From an uncultured Pelagibacteraceae bacterium (GTDB taxonomy: Bacteria > Pseudomonadota > Alphaproteobacteria > Pelagibacterales > Pelagibacteraceae), in the NCBI GenBank assembly GCA_902523095.1, contig CABYYE010000008.1, positions 1-34,425 on the forward strand: DNA of 34,425 nucleotides, written 5' to 3'. Below, piece by piece: positions 16,867 to 27,000 of this stretch. A program made the position numbers and the translations under genes. The notes beneath the pieces were generated by a model. It saw only the letters and a program-made list of their open reading frames with translations. It did no database searches and was not told the DNA's origin. The first letter of the stretch is position 1. Every line of letters begins with the position of its first letter.

Positions 16867-18392
16867 TGAGACAAAAAAAAACAGCATCTATATTAAGAAA
16901 ATTTTTATTATTTAATCTAATAGTTTTTTCAATATTAGGGCTTTTCACAATTGTTTACTTAAAAGCAATTCAACCTAATTTAATTAAAAAAAGAGTAGCT
17001 GATCATTATATTATAATCAATAATACGGAAGATCACATTCAAAGATTGAATATAAATTTTAATTCAGAAGAAATTAAAACTTTTTTACTCTCAACAAGAT
17101 TTTTATTTCAAAGTTTAGACAGAGTTCAATTTTATGATTTGGAGGGTAATCTTATTGGCGATACTAACATTTTAGACTTAGATCAAAACGTATTCACAAA
17201 ATCAGATGCCATTATTGAGGAGTCAATTGACGGAAAAATAAAACAAAGATCTAGTTCAGATCAGCTTAAACAAGAAAGAAATAAAAACCTAATTACAAGC
17301 ACAATTTTAAATGATTATCAAAATGAACCGATAGTAATTTCAGAAAAATTACAAAATAATTTTTTTGTAAGCACTTTAAGTAAAATTAAAATTGATAAAG
17401 ATGACGTAGGTTTTATCGCTGTATCTGAAGAGGCTAATGATATTTTAAATGCAGTTAAGGAAAGAAAAGCTTTTATTATAAGAACTGTTTTAGCTGTTGC
17501 ATTAGTAATTCTCATATTTTCACTTTTTTTAAATAAATATATTTTAAAACCGGTTGGATTACTTGTGACATTTAGTGAAGCAATTAGAAAAAAATCAACT
17601 AAAAATATTGATATAAAAAATTTTTTTGTGAGGGAAGATGAAATAGGTATCTTAACAAAATCAATTGATCAAATGACAAAAGAACTTCAAAAGAGAACTA
17701 CAAGGGCTGAAACATTTTCGAATGATTTAGCTCACGAAATAAGAAATCCGTTAGCATCATTAAAAAGTGCTTCAGAATTATTAGATAAGTCAGCTGAAAA
17801 AGTAGAAAGTGAAAAATTATTAAAGATTATTAATCATGATGTTGAAAGAATTGAAAGATTGATTACAGATTATTCACAAATGTTAAAAGATGAGGCTACT
17901 TGGTCTAGAGAAAAAATGAGTAAAATTAATCTTGTTGAAATTATAAATAATGTAGTTGATGACTTTAGACAAGATTTAGAAAATCAAAATAAAAAAATTA
18001 ATATTAAAATCAAACAAAAGATTAATTCTAAAAATGGATACTATATTCTTGGAATTGAGAATAGATTAGAACAAGTTATTGCAAATTTACTAGATAATTC
18101 TATTTCGTTTAGTGAAGAAAACAAAAAAATAGAGATAAAAATTGAAGAAACCTCAACAAATTTAGTTGTATCTGTTCAAGATGAAGGACCAGGATTTTCT
18201 GAAACTTCTCCTCAAAAAATTTTTAAAAGATTTTATAGTAACAGACCTAAAAGCTTTGGTAAGCATTCAGGTTTAGGTCTGAATATTGTAAAGAATATAG
18301 TTGAATTACATGAAGGCACAATTTCAGCGTCAAATCGAGTGAATAATGAAGGTGCTCAGGTTAAAGTATTGCTACCAAAATTTTCTTATTAA
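16866..18392 (+). CDS. chvG: Sensor histidine kinase ChvG/ExoS
   Basis: Inner-membrane sensor kinase partnered with ChvI. TM1 spans about 13-33 and TM2 about 203-223, bracketing a periplasmic sensor domain of roughly 170 residues. A HAMP linker follows (YILKPVGLL...). The H-box FSNDLAHEIRNPLASLKS has His290. The ATPase shows the N-box (NLLDNSISF), DEGPGFSE and GLGLNIV. At 508 residues it is somewhat shorter than rhizobial homologues, mostly through a compact sensor region. The one-base overlap TAATG with chvI implies coupling. In rhizobia hprK and PTS genes follow; here ahcY does. Confidence 0.9.
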   Translation: MRQKKTASILRKFLLFNLIVFSILGLFTIVYLKAIQPNLIKKRVADHYIIINNTEDHIQRLNINFNSEEIKTFLLSTRFLFQSLDRVQFYDLEGNLIGDTNILDLDQNVFTKSDAIIEESIDGKIKQRSSSDQLKQERNKNLITSTILNDYQNEPIVISEKLQNNFFVSTLSKIKIDKDDVGFIAVSEEANDILNAVKERKAFIIRTVLAVALVILIFSLFLNKYILKPVGLLVTFSEAIRKKSTKNIDIKNFFVREDEIGILTKSIDQMTKELQKRTTRAETFSNDLAHEIRNPLASLKSASELLDKSAEKVESEKLLKIINHDVERIERLITDYSQMLKDEATWSREKMSKINLVEIINNVVDDFRQDLENQNKKINIKIKQKINSKNGYYILGIENRLEQVIANLLDNSISFSEENKKIEIKIEETSTNLVVSVQDEGPGFSETSPQKIFKRFYSNRPKSFGKHSGLGLNIVKNIVELHEGTISASNRVNNEGAQVKVLLPKFSY

Positions 18393-18413
18393 TCTTTCTT
18401 GCTAACTTTGATT

Positions 18414-18419
18414 TATATT
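18414..18419 (+). promoter_or_regulatory. Possible -10 element for ahcY
   Basis: TATATT lies 17 bases before the ahcY ATG in a 43-base gap. A start about seven bases downstream would give a leader of about 10 bases with no Shine-Dalgarno. No convincing -35 is visible. The gap is too short and too AT-rich to hold an S-adenosylhomocysteine riboswitch. Confidence 0.25.
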
Positions 18420-18435
18420 GTTAAATAAATAAAAA

Positions 18436-19725
18436 ATGTCTCAAGATTACAAAGTAAAAGATATAAACCTAGCCGAATTTGGCAGAAAAGAAATCTCATT
18501 AGCAGAGACTGAAATGCCGGGTCTAATAGCTCTTAGAAAAGAGTATAAATCAAAAAAACCACTTAAAGGTGCAAGAATTCTTGGATGTTTACATATGACA
18601 ATTCAAACTGCAGTGCTCATAGAAACATTAGTTGAGCTTGGAGCAGAAGTAAGATGGTCATCTTGCAATATTTTTTCTACTCAAGACCATGCCGCCGCTG
18701 CTATTGCCAAGGCAGGTATACCAGTTTTTGCTTGGAAGGGAGAGTCAGAAGATGAGTATTGGTGGTGTGTTAAACAAACTATCGAAGGTAAAAAAGATTG
18801 GAAGCCTAACTTGATTTTAGATGATGGTGGAGATTTAACTGCATTAATGCATAAAGAGTATAAGGAATTATTAAAAGATATAAAAGGGGTATCAGAAGAA
18901 ACGACTACTGGCGTTTTAGCTTTAAACAAAATGGAAAAAAATAAAACACTACTAATTCCAGCGATAAACGTAAACGATTCTGTCACAAAATCTAAATTTG
19001 ACAATTTGTATGGTTGTAGAGAAAGTTTAGTTGACGGAATTAAAAGAGCAACAGATGTTATGATGTCGGGTAAAGTTGCAATTGTTGCTGGTTTTGGAGA
19101 TGTTGGAAAAGGGAGCGCTGCTTCGCTGAGACAAGCGGGGGCAAGAGTTTTGATAACAGAGACTGATCCTATTTGTGCTTTGCAGGCTGCGATGGAAGGC
19201 TATGAAGTAGTATTAATGGATGATGCTATAAAGCATGCTGATATTGTTGTTACGGCTACTGGCAATAAAGATATTGTAACAGCTGATCATATGAGAAATA
19301 TGAAAGATAGAGCAATTTTATGCAATATAGGTCATTTTGATAATGAAATACAAGTTGAAGCGTTAAAAAATTATAAGTGGGATGAAATAAAACCACAAGT
19401 TCATGAAATTGAACTTCCAAGTAAAAAAAGAATTATTTTATTAGCAGAAGGTAGACTTGTAAATTTAGGATGTGCAACTGGACACCCAAGCTTTGTTATG
19501 AGCGCATCTTTCACAAACCAGGTTATTGCACAAATAGAATTATGGAAAAATTCTGATAAATATGAGAAAAAAGTTTATGTTTTGCCAAAACATTTAGATG
19601 AAAAGGTTGCTATGCTTCATTTGGAAAAAGTTGGTGCAAAATTAACTAAAATGTCAAAAGAACAAGCAGATTATATTAGCGTTAAACCATCAGGCCCATT
19701 TAAACCAGATACTTATCGCTACTAA
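18436..19725 (+). CDS. ahcY: Adenosylhomocysteinase (S-adenosylhomocysteine hydrolase)
   Basis: NAD-dependent enzyme that splits S-adenosylhomocysteine into adenosine and homocysteine, relieving inhibition of methyltransferases. Residues show the full family pattern: [48 protein letters not shown], the NAD-binding [16 protein letters not shown], and the C-terminal HPSFVMS and [13 protein letters not shown] ending. At 429 residues it is slightly shorter than the common 430-470. It follows chvG by 43 bases and precedes tsaE by 11. No riboswitch is evident. Confidence 0.98.
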   Translation: MSQDYKVKDINLAEFGRKEISLAETEMPGLIALRKEYKSKKPLKGARILGCLHMTIQTAVLIETLVELGAEVRWSSCNIFSTQDHAAAAIAKAGIPVFAWKGESEDEYWWCVKQTIEGKKDWKPNLILDDGGDLTALMHKEYKELLKDIKGVSEETTTGVLALNKMEKNKTLLIPAINVNDSVTKSKFDNLYGCRESLVDGIKRATDVMMSGKVAIVAGFGDVGKGSAASLRQAGARVLITETDPICALQAAMEGYEVVLMDDAIKHADIVVTATGNKDIVTADHMRNMKDRAILCNIGHFDNEIQVEALKNYKWDEIKPQVHEIELPSKKRIILLAEGRLVNLGCATGHPSFVMSASFTNQVIAQIELWKNSDKYEKKVYVLPKHLDEKVAMLHLEKVGAKLTKMSKEQADYISVKPSGPFKPDTYRY

Positions 19726-19736
19726 ATTAGTAGCTA

Positions 19737-20192
19737 ATGATTATTAAATCTTTAGATCATCTTGGATTAATTTCAAACAAAATTGCTGACAATGTATCAG
19801 ATAATGATTGTATTTTTTTAATTGGTGAAATTGGTGTAGGCAAAACAACTTTTACAAGAAAATTTATTAATTATTTACAAAAACGTGAGGGTCTTAAAGA
19901 AACTGAAGTTTTAAGTCCAACATTTAATTTATTATACGAATACGATATCAATAATTTAAAGGTAATGCACTACGATCTTTATAGAATTAAAAATAGGAAA
20001 GAATTAGATCAATTGGGTATTTTTAAAGAGAATTTTGACTCAATTAAAATTATTGAATGGCCTGAATTGGTTGAGACAGATTTGGTAAATAGATTAGAGT
20101 TATATTTAGAATATTCTGACAAAGAAAATGAAAGAAAATTAAATATTGTAGGATATGGAAAATGGAAAAACATTAATGAGAATAAATTATAA
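19737..20192 (+). CDS. tsaE: tRNA t6A37 synthesis ATPase TsaE
   Basis: P-loop ATPase that works with TsaB and TsaD to form threonylcarbamoyladenosine at position 37 of ANN-decoding tRNAs. Walker A is GEIGVGKTT (residues 30-38). The family motifs SPTFNLLYEY, MHYDLYRI (an HxDxYR motif) and IIEWPEL follow. The 151-residue length is normal. It starts 11 bases after ahcY and overlaps amgK. The tsaE-amgK-murU order is conserved in many alphaproteobacteria. Confidence 0.95.
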   Translation: MIIKSLDHLGLISNKIADNVSDNDCIFLIGEIGVGKTTFTRKFINYLQKREGLKETEVLSPTFNLLYEYDINNLKVMHYDLYRIKNRKELDQLGIFKENFDSIKIIEWPELVETDLVNRLELYLEYSDKENERKLNIVGYGKWKNINENKL

Positions 20193-21141
20193 ATTAAGAA
20201 AAATCTCTAGTGATGCATCTTTTAGGGAATTTTATAGAGTTAAAAAAAACAAAAAAACTTCAATAATAGTTTTTGCGAAAAAAGATCAATATAAAAATTT
20301 GATAGTCTATTCTGTTGTAAATAAAATTTTGAATAGTCATAACATTTCATCACCTAAGCTTTTGAAAAATTACTACAAAGATAACATGATAGAAATTACA
20401 GACTTAGGTACCATGTCATTCTATGATTATATAAAGAATAAAGACAAAAAGCTTAAAGATTACAAAAGACTAATTGAATTAATAATCAAATTACAAAAAA
20501 TTAAATTTAAAAATCAATATTATTTTAGTGGTAAAAAAATCAAATTTACAAAGTATTCCCTTAACCATCTACATAAAGAATCAGATTTATTTTTTGATTG
20601 GTATCTTAAACACTATTCTAAAAATTTAAAGCTTAGAAAAATAAAAAAGATATTAAGAAAAGAACTTAATAATATTTATAAAAAACTTTATTTTAGAAAT
20701 AAATCTTTTACACATAGGGATTTTCATGCATCAAATATTATGATTAACAAAAAAAAATTAAGTCTTATAGACAGTCAAGATGCAATAATTGGAAATCCTT
20801 TATATGACGTTGCTTCATTGATTGATGACGTAAGAATTAAAATTAAAAAAAACTTACAAGATAAACTGTTTAAATATTATATAAAAAAATCAAAATTTCG
20901 ATTTAAAGATCAATCTTATTTAAAAAATGATTTTGATATATTATCTGTTCAAAGAAATTTAAAAATACTTGGAATTTTTGTACGTCTTTATAAGCGAGAC
21001 AGAAAGCCAAATTACCTAAAATATTTGCCCTACACCTGGTCTCTTATTGAAAGAAGAATGAAAAACCCTATTTTTAATAAATTGAATATATTATTTAAAA
21101 AACATTTACCTTTAAAAAAATTAAAAAAGTTTAAAATATGA
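20176..21141 (+). CDS. amgK: N-acetylmuramate/N-acetylglucosamine kinase AmgK
   Basis: Aminoglycoside-phosphotransferase-fold kinase that phosphorylates the anomeric carbon of MurNAc/GlcNAc in peptidoglycan recycling. The N-terminal SSDASFREFYRV, the catalytic HRDFHASNIM (Asp near residue 180) and the metal-binding LIDSQDA are visible. Most AmgK proteins have IDFQDA at the last motif; here Ser replaces Phe. The start at 20176 (MRINYKLRK, 321 residues) is preferred over an ATG at 20155, because GGAAA lies at a workable distance and the overlap with tsaE falls to 17 bases. ATGA overlap with murU supports the pathway pairing. Confidence 0.82.
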   Translation: MRINYKLRKISSDASFREFYRVKKNKKTSIIVFAKKDQYKNLIVYSVVNKILNSHNISSPKLLKNYYKDNMIEITDLGTMSFYDYIKNKDKKLKDYKRLIELIIKLQKIKFKNQYYFSGKKIKFTKYSLNHLHKESDLFFDWYLKHYSKNLKLRKIKKILRKELNNIYKKLYFRNKSFTHRDFHASNIMINKKKLSLIDSQDAIIGNPLYDVASLIDDVRIKIKKNLQDKLFKYYIKKSKFRFKDQSYLKNDFDILSVQRNLKILGIFVRLYKRDRKPNYLKYLPYTWSLIERRMKNPIFNKLNILFKKHLPLKKLKKFKI

Positions 21142-21833
21142 AAATCAAACATGGTATGATTCTAGCGGCTGGATTAGGAAAAAGATTGCAGCCGATTACT
21201 TTAAAAACTCCAAAGCCTTTGATTAAAATTGGCAGCAAAAATTTGTTAGAAAGAGCTATAGATTTATTAATTAATCATGGCGTAGAAGAAATAGCTATTA
21301 ATGTTCATTATCTTTCAGACCAAATAAAAGATTTTATTAATAGCAAAAAATATAAAGTAAAAATTATTATTTCTGATGAGCAGGATATGTTGCTTGATAC
21401 TGGAGGTGGAATACTAAACGCCACTAGATCTTTTAAAAAACCTTTTGTGGCAGTTAATCCCGACACTTTATGGGATAATACTTACAATAATGAATTAGAG
21501 GATTTAGAAGATCTTTATTTTAAAAAGAAAAAACCTTGTTTGTTGTTAGTCAACAAAAAATTGAGTTTTGACAGTTCTTTTAAAGGTGATTTTAATCTTC
21601 ATAATAGTGCGGTCAGTAGAGATAATAAGAATGAATTTATATTTACTGGTCTTCAAATTTTAGACCAAAGCGTTTTTAATTCTATAGAAGATAAAATATT
21701 TTCCATGAACAAGATTTGGGACATTTTAATCGAAAAAAAATCTTTAGCTGGAATTGAAAGTAAGGAAAAGTTTTATCACTTAAATACAAAAGAAATATAC
21801 GATAAAATATCTAATTTTAAGATTACTGATTAA
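21138..21833 (+). CDS. murU: N-acetylmuramate-1-phosphate uridylyltransferase MurU
   Basis: Sugar-nucleotide pyrophosphorylase expected to turn MurNAc-1-phosphate from AmgK into UDP-MurNAc, bypassing de novo synthesis. The 231-residue protein has the nucleotide-binding MILAAGLGKRLQPITLKTPKPL, INVHYL, the DTGGGIL loop and the metal-binding NPDTLWD. Generic sugar nucleotidyltransferases share these motifs, so the specific substrate rests on the amgK neighbour. The start codon overlaps the amgK stop (ATGA). Its 3' end overlaps the convergent gpmA by 11 bases. In other alphaproteobacteria addB-addA often follow; they do not here. Confidence 0.85.
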   Translation: MKIKHGMILAAGLGKRLQPITLKTPKPLIKIGSKNLLERAIDLLINHGVEEIAINVHYLSDQIKDFINSKKYKVKIIISDEQDMLLDTGGGILNATRSFKKPFVAVNPDTLWDNTYNNELEDLEDLYFKKKKPCLLLVNKKLSFDSSFKGDFNLHNSAVSRDNKNEFIFTGLQILDQSVFNSIEDKIFSMNKIWDILIEKKSLAGIESKEKFYHLNTKEIYDKISNFKITD

Positions 21834-22542
21834 AGATAATATTTTTTGCTCTAGATTTATCCAGATAATAATATTTTTGAATTTTAAGATTATTATCAAA
21901 TTCAATTATTAAAGGATTTCCTGTAGGAATTTCTAATTCATTAATTTTTTGATCAGAAATTTTAAATAGATATTTACATAAAGCTCTTAGTGAGTTTCCA
22001 TGAGCTGATATTAAAATATTCTTTTCTTCTTTAATATGTTTTTGAATTTCTTTTTCATAATAAGGAATTACTCGATTGTAAGTATCTTTTAAGGATTCTG
22101 TAAAAGGTGTCATGCCCAAAGGTATACTTGTGTTTAGAGGACTAAATAAAGTCAAATTTTTGTCATTCTCAGCTATAGGCGGTGGCGGTATATCCCAAGA
22201 TCTTCTATATTTTTTAAACTGCTCCTCACCTATTTTCTTTTTAGTTTCCTCTTTATTTAATCCGGTTAAAGATCCATAATGTCTCTCATTCAGCTTCCAA
22301 GAAGTATTAAATTTAAGTTCCAAATTATTTTCTTGAAGTATAGTGGTAAGAGTCCTGATGGCTCTTTTTAAACAAGATGTGTAGGAAACATCTATATTTA
22401 TATTTAGTTTTTTAATTAATCGGCCTGAATCTTGAGCTTCCAAAATTCCTTTCTCGGACAAATCAATATCTACCCATCCAGTAAACCTATTTTCTGCATT
22501 CCATACACTTTGGCCATGTCTTGTAAGGATTAATTTACTCAT
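21823..22542 (-). CDS. gpmA: 2,3-bisphosphoglycerate-dependent phosphoglycerate mutase
   Basis: Glycolytic/gluconeogenic enzyme interconverting 3- and 2-phosphoglycerate. The 239-residue protein has the histidine phosphatase motif LILTRHGQSVWN with the phosphohistidine His9. It also has NRFTGWVDIDLSEKG, the acid Glu86 in LNERHYGSLTGLNK, the SWDIPPPP segment typical of dPGM, and the second catalytic His in ISAHGNSLRAL. These separate it from the many general phosphatases of the superfamily. It stands alone, divergent from the VanZ-like gene across a 40-base gap. Confidence 0.96.
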   Translation of the reverse strand: MSKLILTRHGQSVWNAENRFTGWVDIDLSEKGILEAQDSGRLIKKLNINIDVSYTSCLKRAIRTLTTILQENNLELKFNTSWKLNERHYGSLTGLNKEETKKKIGEEQFKKYRRSWDIPPPPIAENDKNLTLFSPLNTSIPLGMTPFTESLKDTYNRVIPYYEKEIQKHIKEEKNILISAHGNSLRALCKYLFKISDQKINELEIPTGNPLIIEFDNNLKIQKYYYLDKSRAKNIIFNQ

Positions 22543-22558
22543 AATAGATAAATATCAG

Positions 22559-22572
22559 ATATTATGTAATAT
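22559..22572. repeat. 14-base inverted repeat between gpmA and VanZ-like gene
   Basis: ATATTA (22559-22564) and TAATAT (22567-22572) flank TG in the 40-base divergent gap. It could be an operator for either gene. The sequence is almost all A and T, so chance is a real alternative. Confidence 0.2.
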
Positions 22573-22582
22573 TAAACTTATA

Positions 22583-22975
22583 ATGAAAAATAATGTCTTA
22601 AAGATGATTGAGTATCTTTACTATTTCTCTTTAATATCATTGTTCATTTTATATTTATTCCCTGGCAGCCTGATCGGATATCTTTTCTATAGAGATTTTG
22701 GTCAACAACCAGATCTTATTCCGAATCCTATTGGAACATCTATTAACCATTTAATCTTCTTTTTTTATTTGAGTATTTTAGGTTTTATATTTCATAAAAA
22801 TCAAAAAAAATTTATCAATACTTTTTCATTTTTATTTTTAATTTCAATAATTTTAGAACTATCACACTATCTTATTCCTAATAGAGCATTTGAATTTAAT
22901 GATTTATATGCAAATGGATTAGGAGTTGTATTAGCATATATTATATTTAATTTTTTAAAAAAATTTAGAAACTAA
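22583..22975 (+). CDS. VanZ-like membrane protein
   Basis: Small integral membrane protein of 130 residues with about four hydrophobic segments. It fits the VanZ-like family by the pattern NHLIFFFYLS..., ILELSHYLIP, R.FEFNDLYANGLGV. The molecular function of this family is largely unknown; VanZ itself lowers teicoplanin binding in enterococci. Its stop codon directly abuts the next start (TAAATG), so it is coupled to the secreted nuclease. It resembles the short stand-alone VanZ proteins common in proteobacteria and gives no hint of a role in antibiotic resistance. Confidence 0.75.
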   Translation: MKNNVLKMIEYLYYFSLISLFILYLFPGSLIGYLFYRDFGQQPDLIPNPIGTSINHLIFFFYLSILGFIFHKNQKKFINTFSFLFLISIILELSHYLIPNRAFEFNDLYANGLGVVLAYIIFNFLKKFRN

Positions 22976-23473
22976 ATGTTTGCACGTATTGTAATTATTA
23001 TTTTGATCTCATTTTTTGATGTATTAGCAGAAGAGATATCTGGAATACCAAAAATTGTAGATGGAGATACGGTTCATATAGATAAATATAAAATTAGATT
23101 AGAGGGTATAGATGCTCCAGAGATTAGACAAAAATGTAAAAAAGAGTATTTTAAAATTACAGCCCCAATAGGCTACACATTTTATATAAATTACCTTTGT
23201 GGTAAAATGTCAACTGAGAAACTTAATAATAAAATTAATAAATCTAAGATTACATGTAAGATTTTCTCTCAAGACAAATATAAACGATATTTAGCCACGT
23301 GTTTTAAAAACAAGTTAAATTTGAATCAATGGATGGTAAAAAATGGTTATGCGGTGGCATATAGAAGATACTCAAAAAAATATGTACAAGAAGAGGAATT
23401 TGCAAAAGAAAACAAACTAGGACTTTGGCAAGGGAAGTTTATAAATCCAGAAAAATGGAGAAAGCTTAATTAA
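22976..23473 (+). CDS. Secreted thermonuclease-like nuclease (SNase family)
   Basis: Predicted exported nuclease. Residues 1-18 are a signal peptide (MFARIVIIILISFFDVLA). The staphylococcal nuclease fold follows: IVDGDTVHI, then the catalytic Arg41, Asp46 and Glu49 in IRLEGIDAPE, and a second arginine, Arg104, in YKRYLATC. The ending LGLWQG...NPEKWRK is typical of bacterial SNase-like proteins. Catalytic residues look intact. It could help degrade DNA or RNA in the periplasm or outside the cell for phosphate and nucleosides; that role is inference. It follows the VanZ-like gene with no gap. Confidence 0.88.
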   Translation: MFARIVIIILISFFDVLAEEISGIPKIVDGDTVHIDKYKIRLEGIDAPEIRQKCKKEYFKITAPIGYTFYINYLCGKMSTEKLNNKINKSKITCKIFSQDKYKRYLATCFKNKLNLNQWMVKNGYAVAYRRYSKKYVQEEEFAKENKLGLWQGKFINPEKWRKLN

Positions 23474-23493
23474 TATTTAGTATAAGTTAAAGA

Positions 23494-24093
23494 GTGATTC
23501 ATTCAAAAAAAATTATATTAATTTTAGTTTCTCTCTCTTTTATTGCTTGTTCATCAATTCCAAAAAATACCCAAAATAGTTGCGCTATCTTTGAGGAGAG
23601 ATATTTATGGTATAAGCATTCAAAAGCTTCTTATGAAAAATGGGGAGCGCCTATTCATTTACAACTTGCTTTTATAAAAAAAGAAAGTGATTTTAATTGG
23701 CTTGCAAAACCTCCTAGAAGGAAGTTATTTAAGGTCATACCTTTTAAAAGACCATCTAGTTCATTTGGTTACTCTCAAGCAGTAGAGGGTACTTGGAAAC
23801 AATATAAAAGAGAAACTGACAATCCATTGGCAACTCGTGCTCGTTTTAAAGACTCAGTTGATTTTATAGGCTGGTATATTAATAAAACTTCTAAAATATT
23901 AAAAATATCTAAGAAAGATGCATACAGACAGTATCTTGCCTATTATAAAGGTTGGGGAGATTATAAAAATTACTCAAAAGATAAAAAAGCAATTATTTAT
24001 GCTAAATCGGTGAAAGTAATGGCAAATAAATACAGAAAGCAGCTTAGAGCTTGTAAAAAAAATTTAGATAAAAATAAATATATTATTTTTTAA
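23494..24093 (+). CDS. Lipoprotein with lytic transglycosylase-like (SLT) fold
   Basis: Predicted outer-membrane or periplasmic lipoprotein of 199 residues. The start is GTG. A signal sequence leads to lipobox FIAC with the lipidated Cys19. The segment PIHLQLAFIKKESDFNW carries Glu64 in the position of the catalytic Glu of goose-lysozyme/SLT enzymes, followed by SSFGYSQAVEGTW, which matches the GYxQ/GLMQ motif. Later YKGWGDYKNY and repeated Tyr/Lys residues fit this subgroup. It should cleave peptidoglycan, but activity is inferred. Its 3' end overlaps the RND pump gene by 11 bases in convergent orientation. Confidence 0.78.
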   Translation: MIHSKKIILILVSLSFIACSSIPKNTQNSCAIFEERYLWYKHSKASYEKWGAPIHLQLAFIKKESDFNWLAKPPRRKLFKVIPFKRPSSSFGYSQAVEGTWKQYKRETDNPLATRARFKDSVDFIGWYINKTSKILKISKKDAYRQYLAYYKGWGDYKNYSKDKKAIIYAKSVKVMANKYRKQLRACKKNLDKNKYIIF

Positions 24094-27000
24094 GTTGTTT
24101 ATTTAACTCTATTTCAACTGCGTCAATTCTTTTAGTATTTTTTCCTAGAATTGTATAAATAGTAGGTATTACATATAAAGTGAAAAAAGTAGAAAAAATC
24201 ATTCCTCCAAATATGGTTATTCCAACAGTCAATCTACTTGCCGCTCCGGGACCTGTTCCAATTATTAGTGGTAAGACACCAAAGATTGTTGAAAGACTAG
24301 TCATAAGTATTGGTCTTAATCTTATTGTAGCCGCCTCGATAACTGCCGACTCAATACTTTTTCCCTCCTTTCTTATTTGATTAGCAAATTCTACAATTAA
24401 AATTCCGTTTTTTGCGGACAAACCTATAAGAATTATTAATGCTATTTGACTATAAATATTTAAAGAGGATCCAACTACCAATATACCTAAGAGACCCCCT
24501 AAAATTGCCATTGGAACAGTTAACATTATTGTTAGAGGATGTTTCCAACTTTCAAATTGAGCACACATTGCTAAATAGGCCGTTATTAAAGCTAAAGCAA
24601 AAATTATATATAGTTCATTATTTGTTTTTTTATATTCTTCACTCTCACCTTTGTATGCAATTTTTGCTTTAGGAGTGTTATTTTCAACTACTCCAACTAG
24701 AAATTTTAGCGCCGCATCTAAAGAGTAGTCACCAACTAATCTTGCAGAAATAGTAACGGCTTTTTGTCTATTATATCTTGCTAAAAACGCTGATTTTCCC
24801 TCCTCGTTATACTCAACCAAATTTGATACAGATACAAGTTTTCCATTATTTTTTGATCTTACAAAAACTTTACTGATACTGTCAGGTTCTTGTCTATCTT
24901 TGATATCTCCTTGAAGTATAATAGAGTATTCTTTTCCATCCTGAGTAAAATTAGTGACAGTTTTCGATCCAAAAATAGTTTCAATAGTTCTCCCAATATC
25001 TGCTGTAGATACCCCAAGATCTGCTGCTTTTTTTTGATTTATTTGAACGTTCAACTGAGGTTTATTTAAATCGAAATCATCTTGTATTGATGTTAATCCA
25101 GGATTTTTTCTAGCTTCTTTTTTAATAATTTCTTTCCATTTCACTAATTGATTATAAGTATTGCCTAATACCACAAACTGAACTGGGCTTTCCACGCCTC
25201 CAGTTCTAATACCTTGAGGCATTATAGGAAACGCTAAAACTCCTGGCACTCTACCTATTTTTCCAAAAGACTCTCTCATAATTTTAACTCCGTGGCGATC
25301 TCTTTTCGACCAAGGCTCTAAAAGCACAATTATGAAACCACTATTAACCTGTTTTGCAGATTTTCCGAAACCTGGCACTCTCATTATTAGTTTACGATAT
25401 TCTCCTTTTCCAACTTCTGGAAGTAAGAGATTTTCTATATCCTCAGCTTTATTCTTTGTAAAATTAAATCCAGATCCTTGTGGGGCTTTAACTATTACAA
25501 AAAATGCTCCTCGATCTTCAGGCGCAATTAGTTGTTTTGGAGCAAAACTAAATAAGAAGAGTGTAAGAACTAGTGTCCCTATTAAAAAAGAAATTATTAT
25601 TTTCTTTTTTGCAATCCATTTTGAAAGAGAAAGTTTATAAACTTGGGATACATCTTTTAAAAACTTTTCAAATTTAATAACAATTTTTGATTTATTCATG
25701 TTTTTTTTAAGAAATTTGCTTCCAAGCATTGGGCTTAAAGAGAGAGCAACAAAACTTGATATCACTACTGCTGAAGCTAGTGTGACTGCCGTTTGAGTAA
25801 ACAAAACCCCGGTTATACCTTTTATGAAAATTAAAGGTACAAATACTGCTACAAGTACAATCGTAGTAGCTATAATAGCGAAAGACACCTGTTTTGCACC
25901 CTTGTAAGCTGCTACTAGCGGGCTATCACCTAATTCTATTCTTCTTACTATATTTTCAAGCATTACAATTGCATCGTCCACTACTATTCCAATAGCTAGA
26001 ACAAGAGCCATTAAAGTAAAAAGATTAATTGTAAAATCAAAAATATAGATAGATAAAAAAGTAGATATCAAAGAAACTGGTAAAGCGATTAATGGTACAA
26101 TAAGCGCTCTTATATTGCCAAGGAATAAATAAATTATGATCGTAACTAATATTAAAGCAATGATTAAAGTTTTATAAACTTCTGAAATAGCTGCTTTAAT
26201 ATAATTACTTCTGTCAAAAGAAACTTCTAGAGTTGTGCCTGGTGGCAAAGAAGGTTTAATTTCATTAATCTTTTTTTTAACACCTTTAGCTACAGCAATT
26301 GTGTTTGCATCAGATTGTTGGTAAATCCCTATCCCAACTACTTGTTTACCGTTACCTTTAAATAAAGTCCTAGTGGACTCAGCACCTAATTCTACTCTAG
26401 CAACATCATCCAAAGTAATTATTGAACCATCTCTAGCTCTCTTAAGAGGTAATTTTTTATAATTCTCTAAATTTTTGTAAGCTTTATCTAATTTAATTGT
26501 AAGATCGATATCTTTTGACTCAATTCTTCCAGCAGGGAATTCGATATTTTCTTTATTTAAAACTTCTTCAACTTCTTGTGTAGTTAAGTCTCTTGCCGCT
26601 AATGCAATAGGATCAAGCCAAACTCTTAGAGACAGCTCTCTCTCACCACCTAACCTTACTCTTCCAACCCCACTTACTGTAGAGAAAACATCTGTTAGAT
26701 ACCTATCAGCATAATCTGTTAATTCTAAATCGGTCATTGTCTCAGAATTAAAAGACAACCACATAGTAGTTCTCATTCCCGCACTTTGCTTAAAAATCTC
26801 GGGTTGATTTGCGCCATCAGGTAGATTATCTAAAACTCTTGACACAGAACTTCTTACGTCATTCGCAACGTCATTAAGGTCTAAACCATTTTCAAAAGTT
26901 AATGTTATTCTTGAGCTTTCATCTTCACTAAACGAATCAATTGTCTCTAAGCCAGGAGTGCCTCCTATAAAGTCTTCAATTTTCTGAGTAATTTGTGTAT

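Noticed and set aside
18393-18435. SAH riboswitch before ahcY
   Set aside because: Only 43 A/T-rich bases separate chvG and ahcY, with no GC-rich stem. There is not enough space for that structure.
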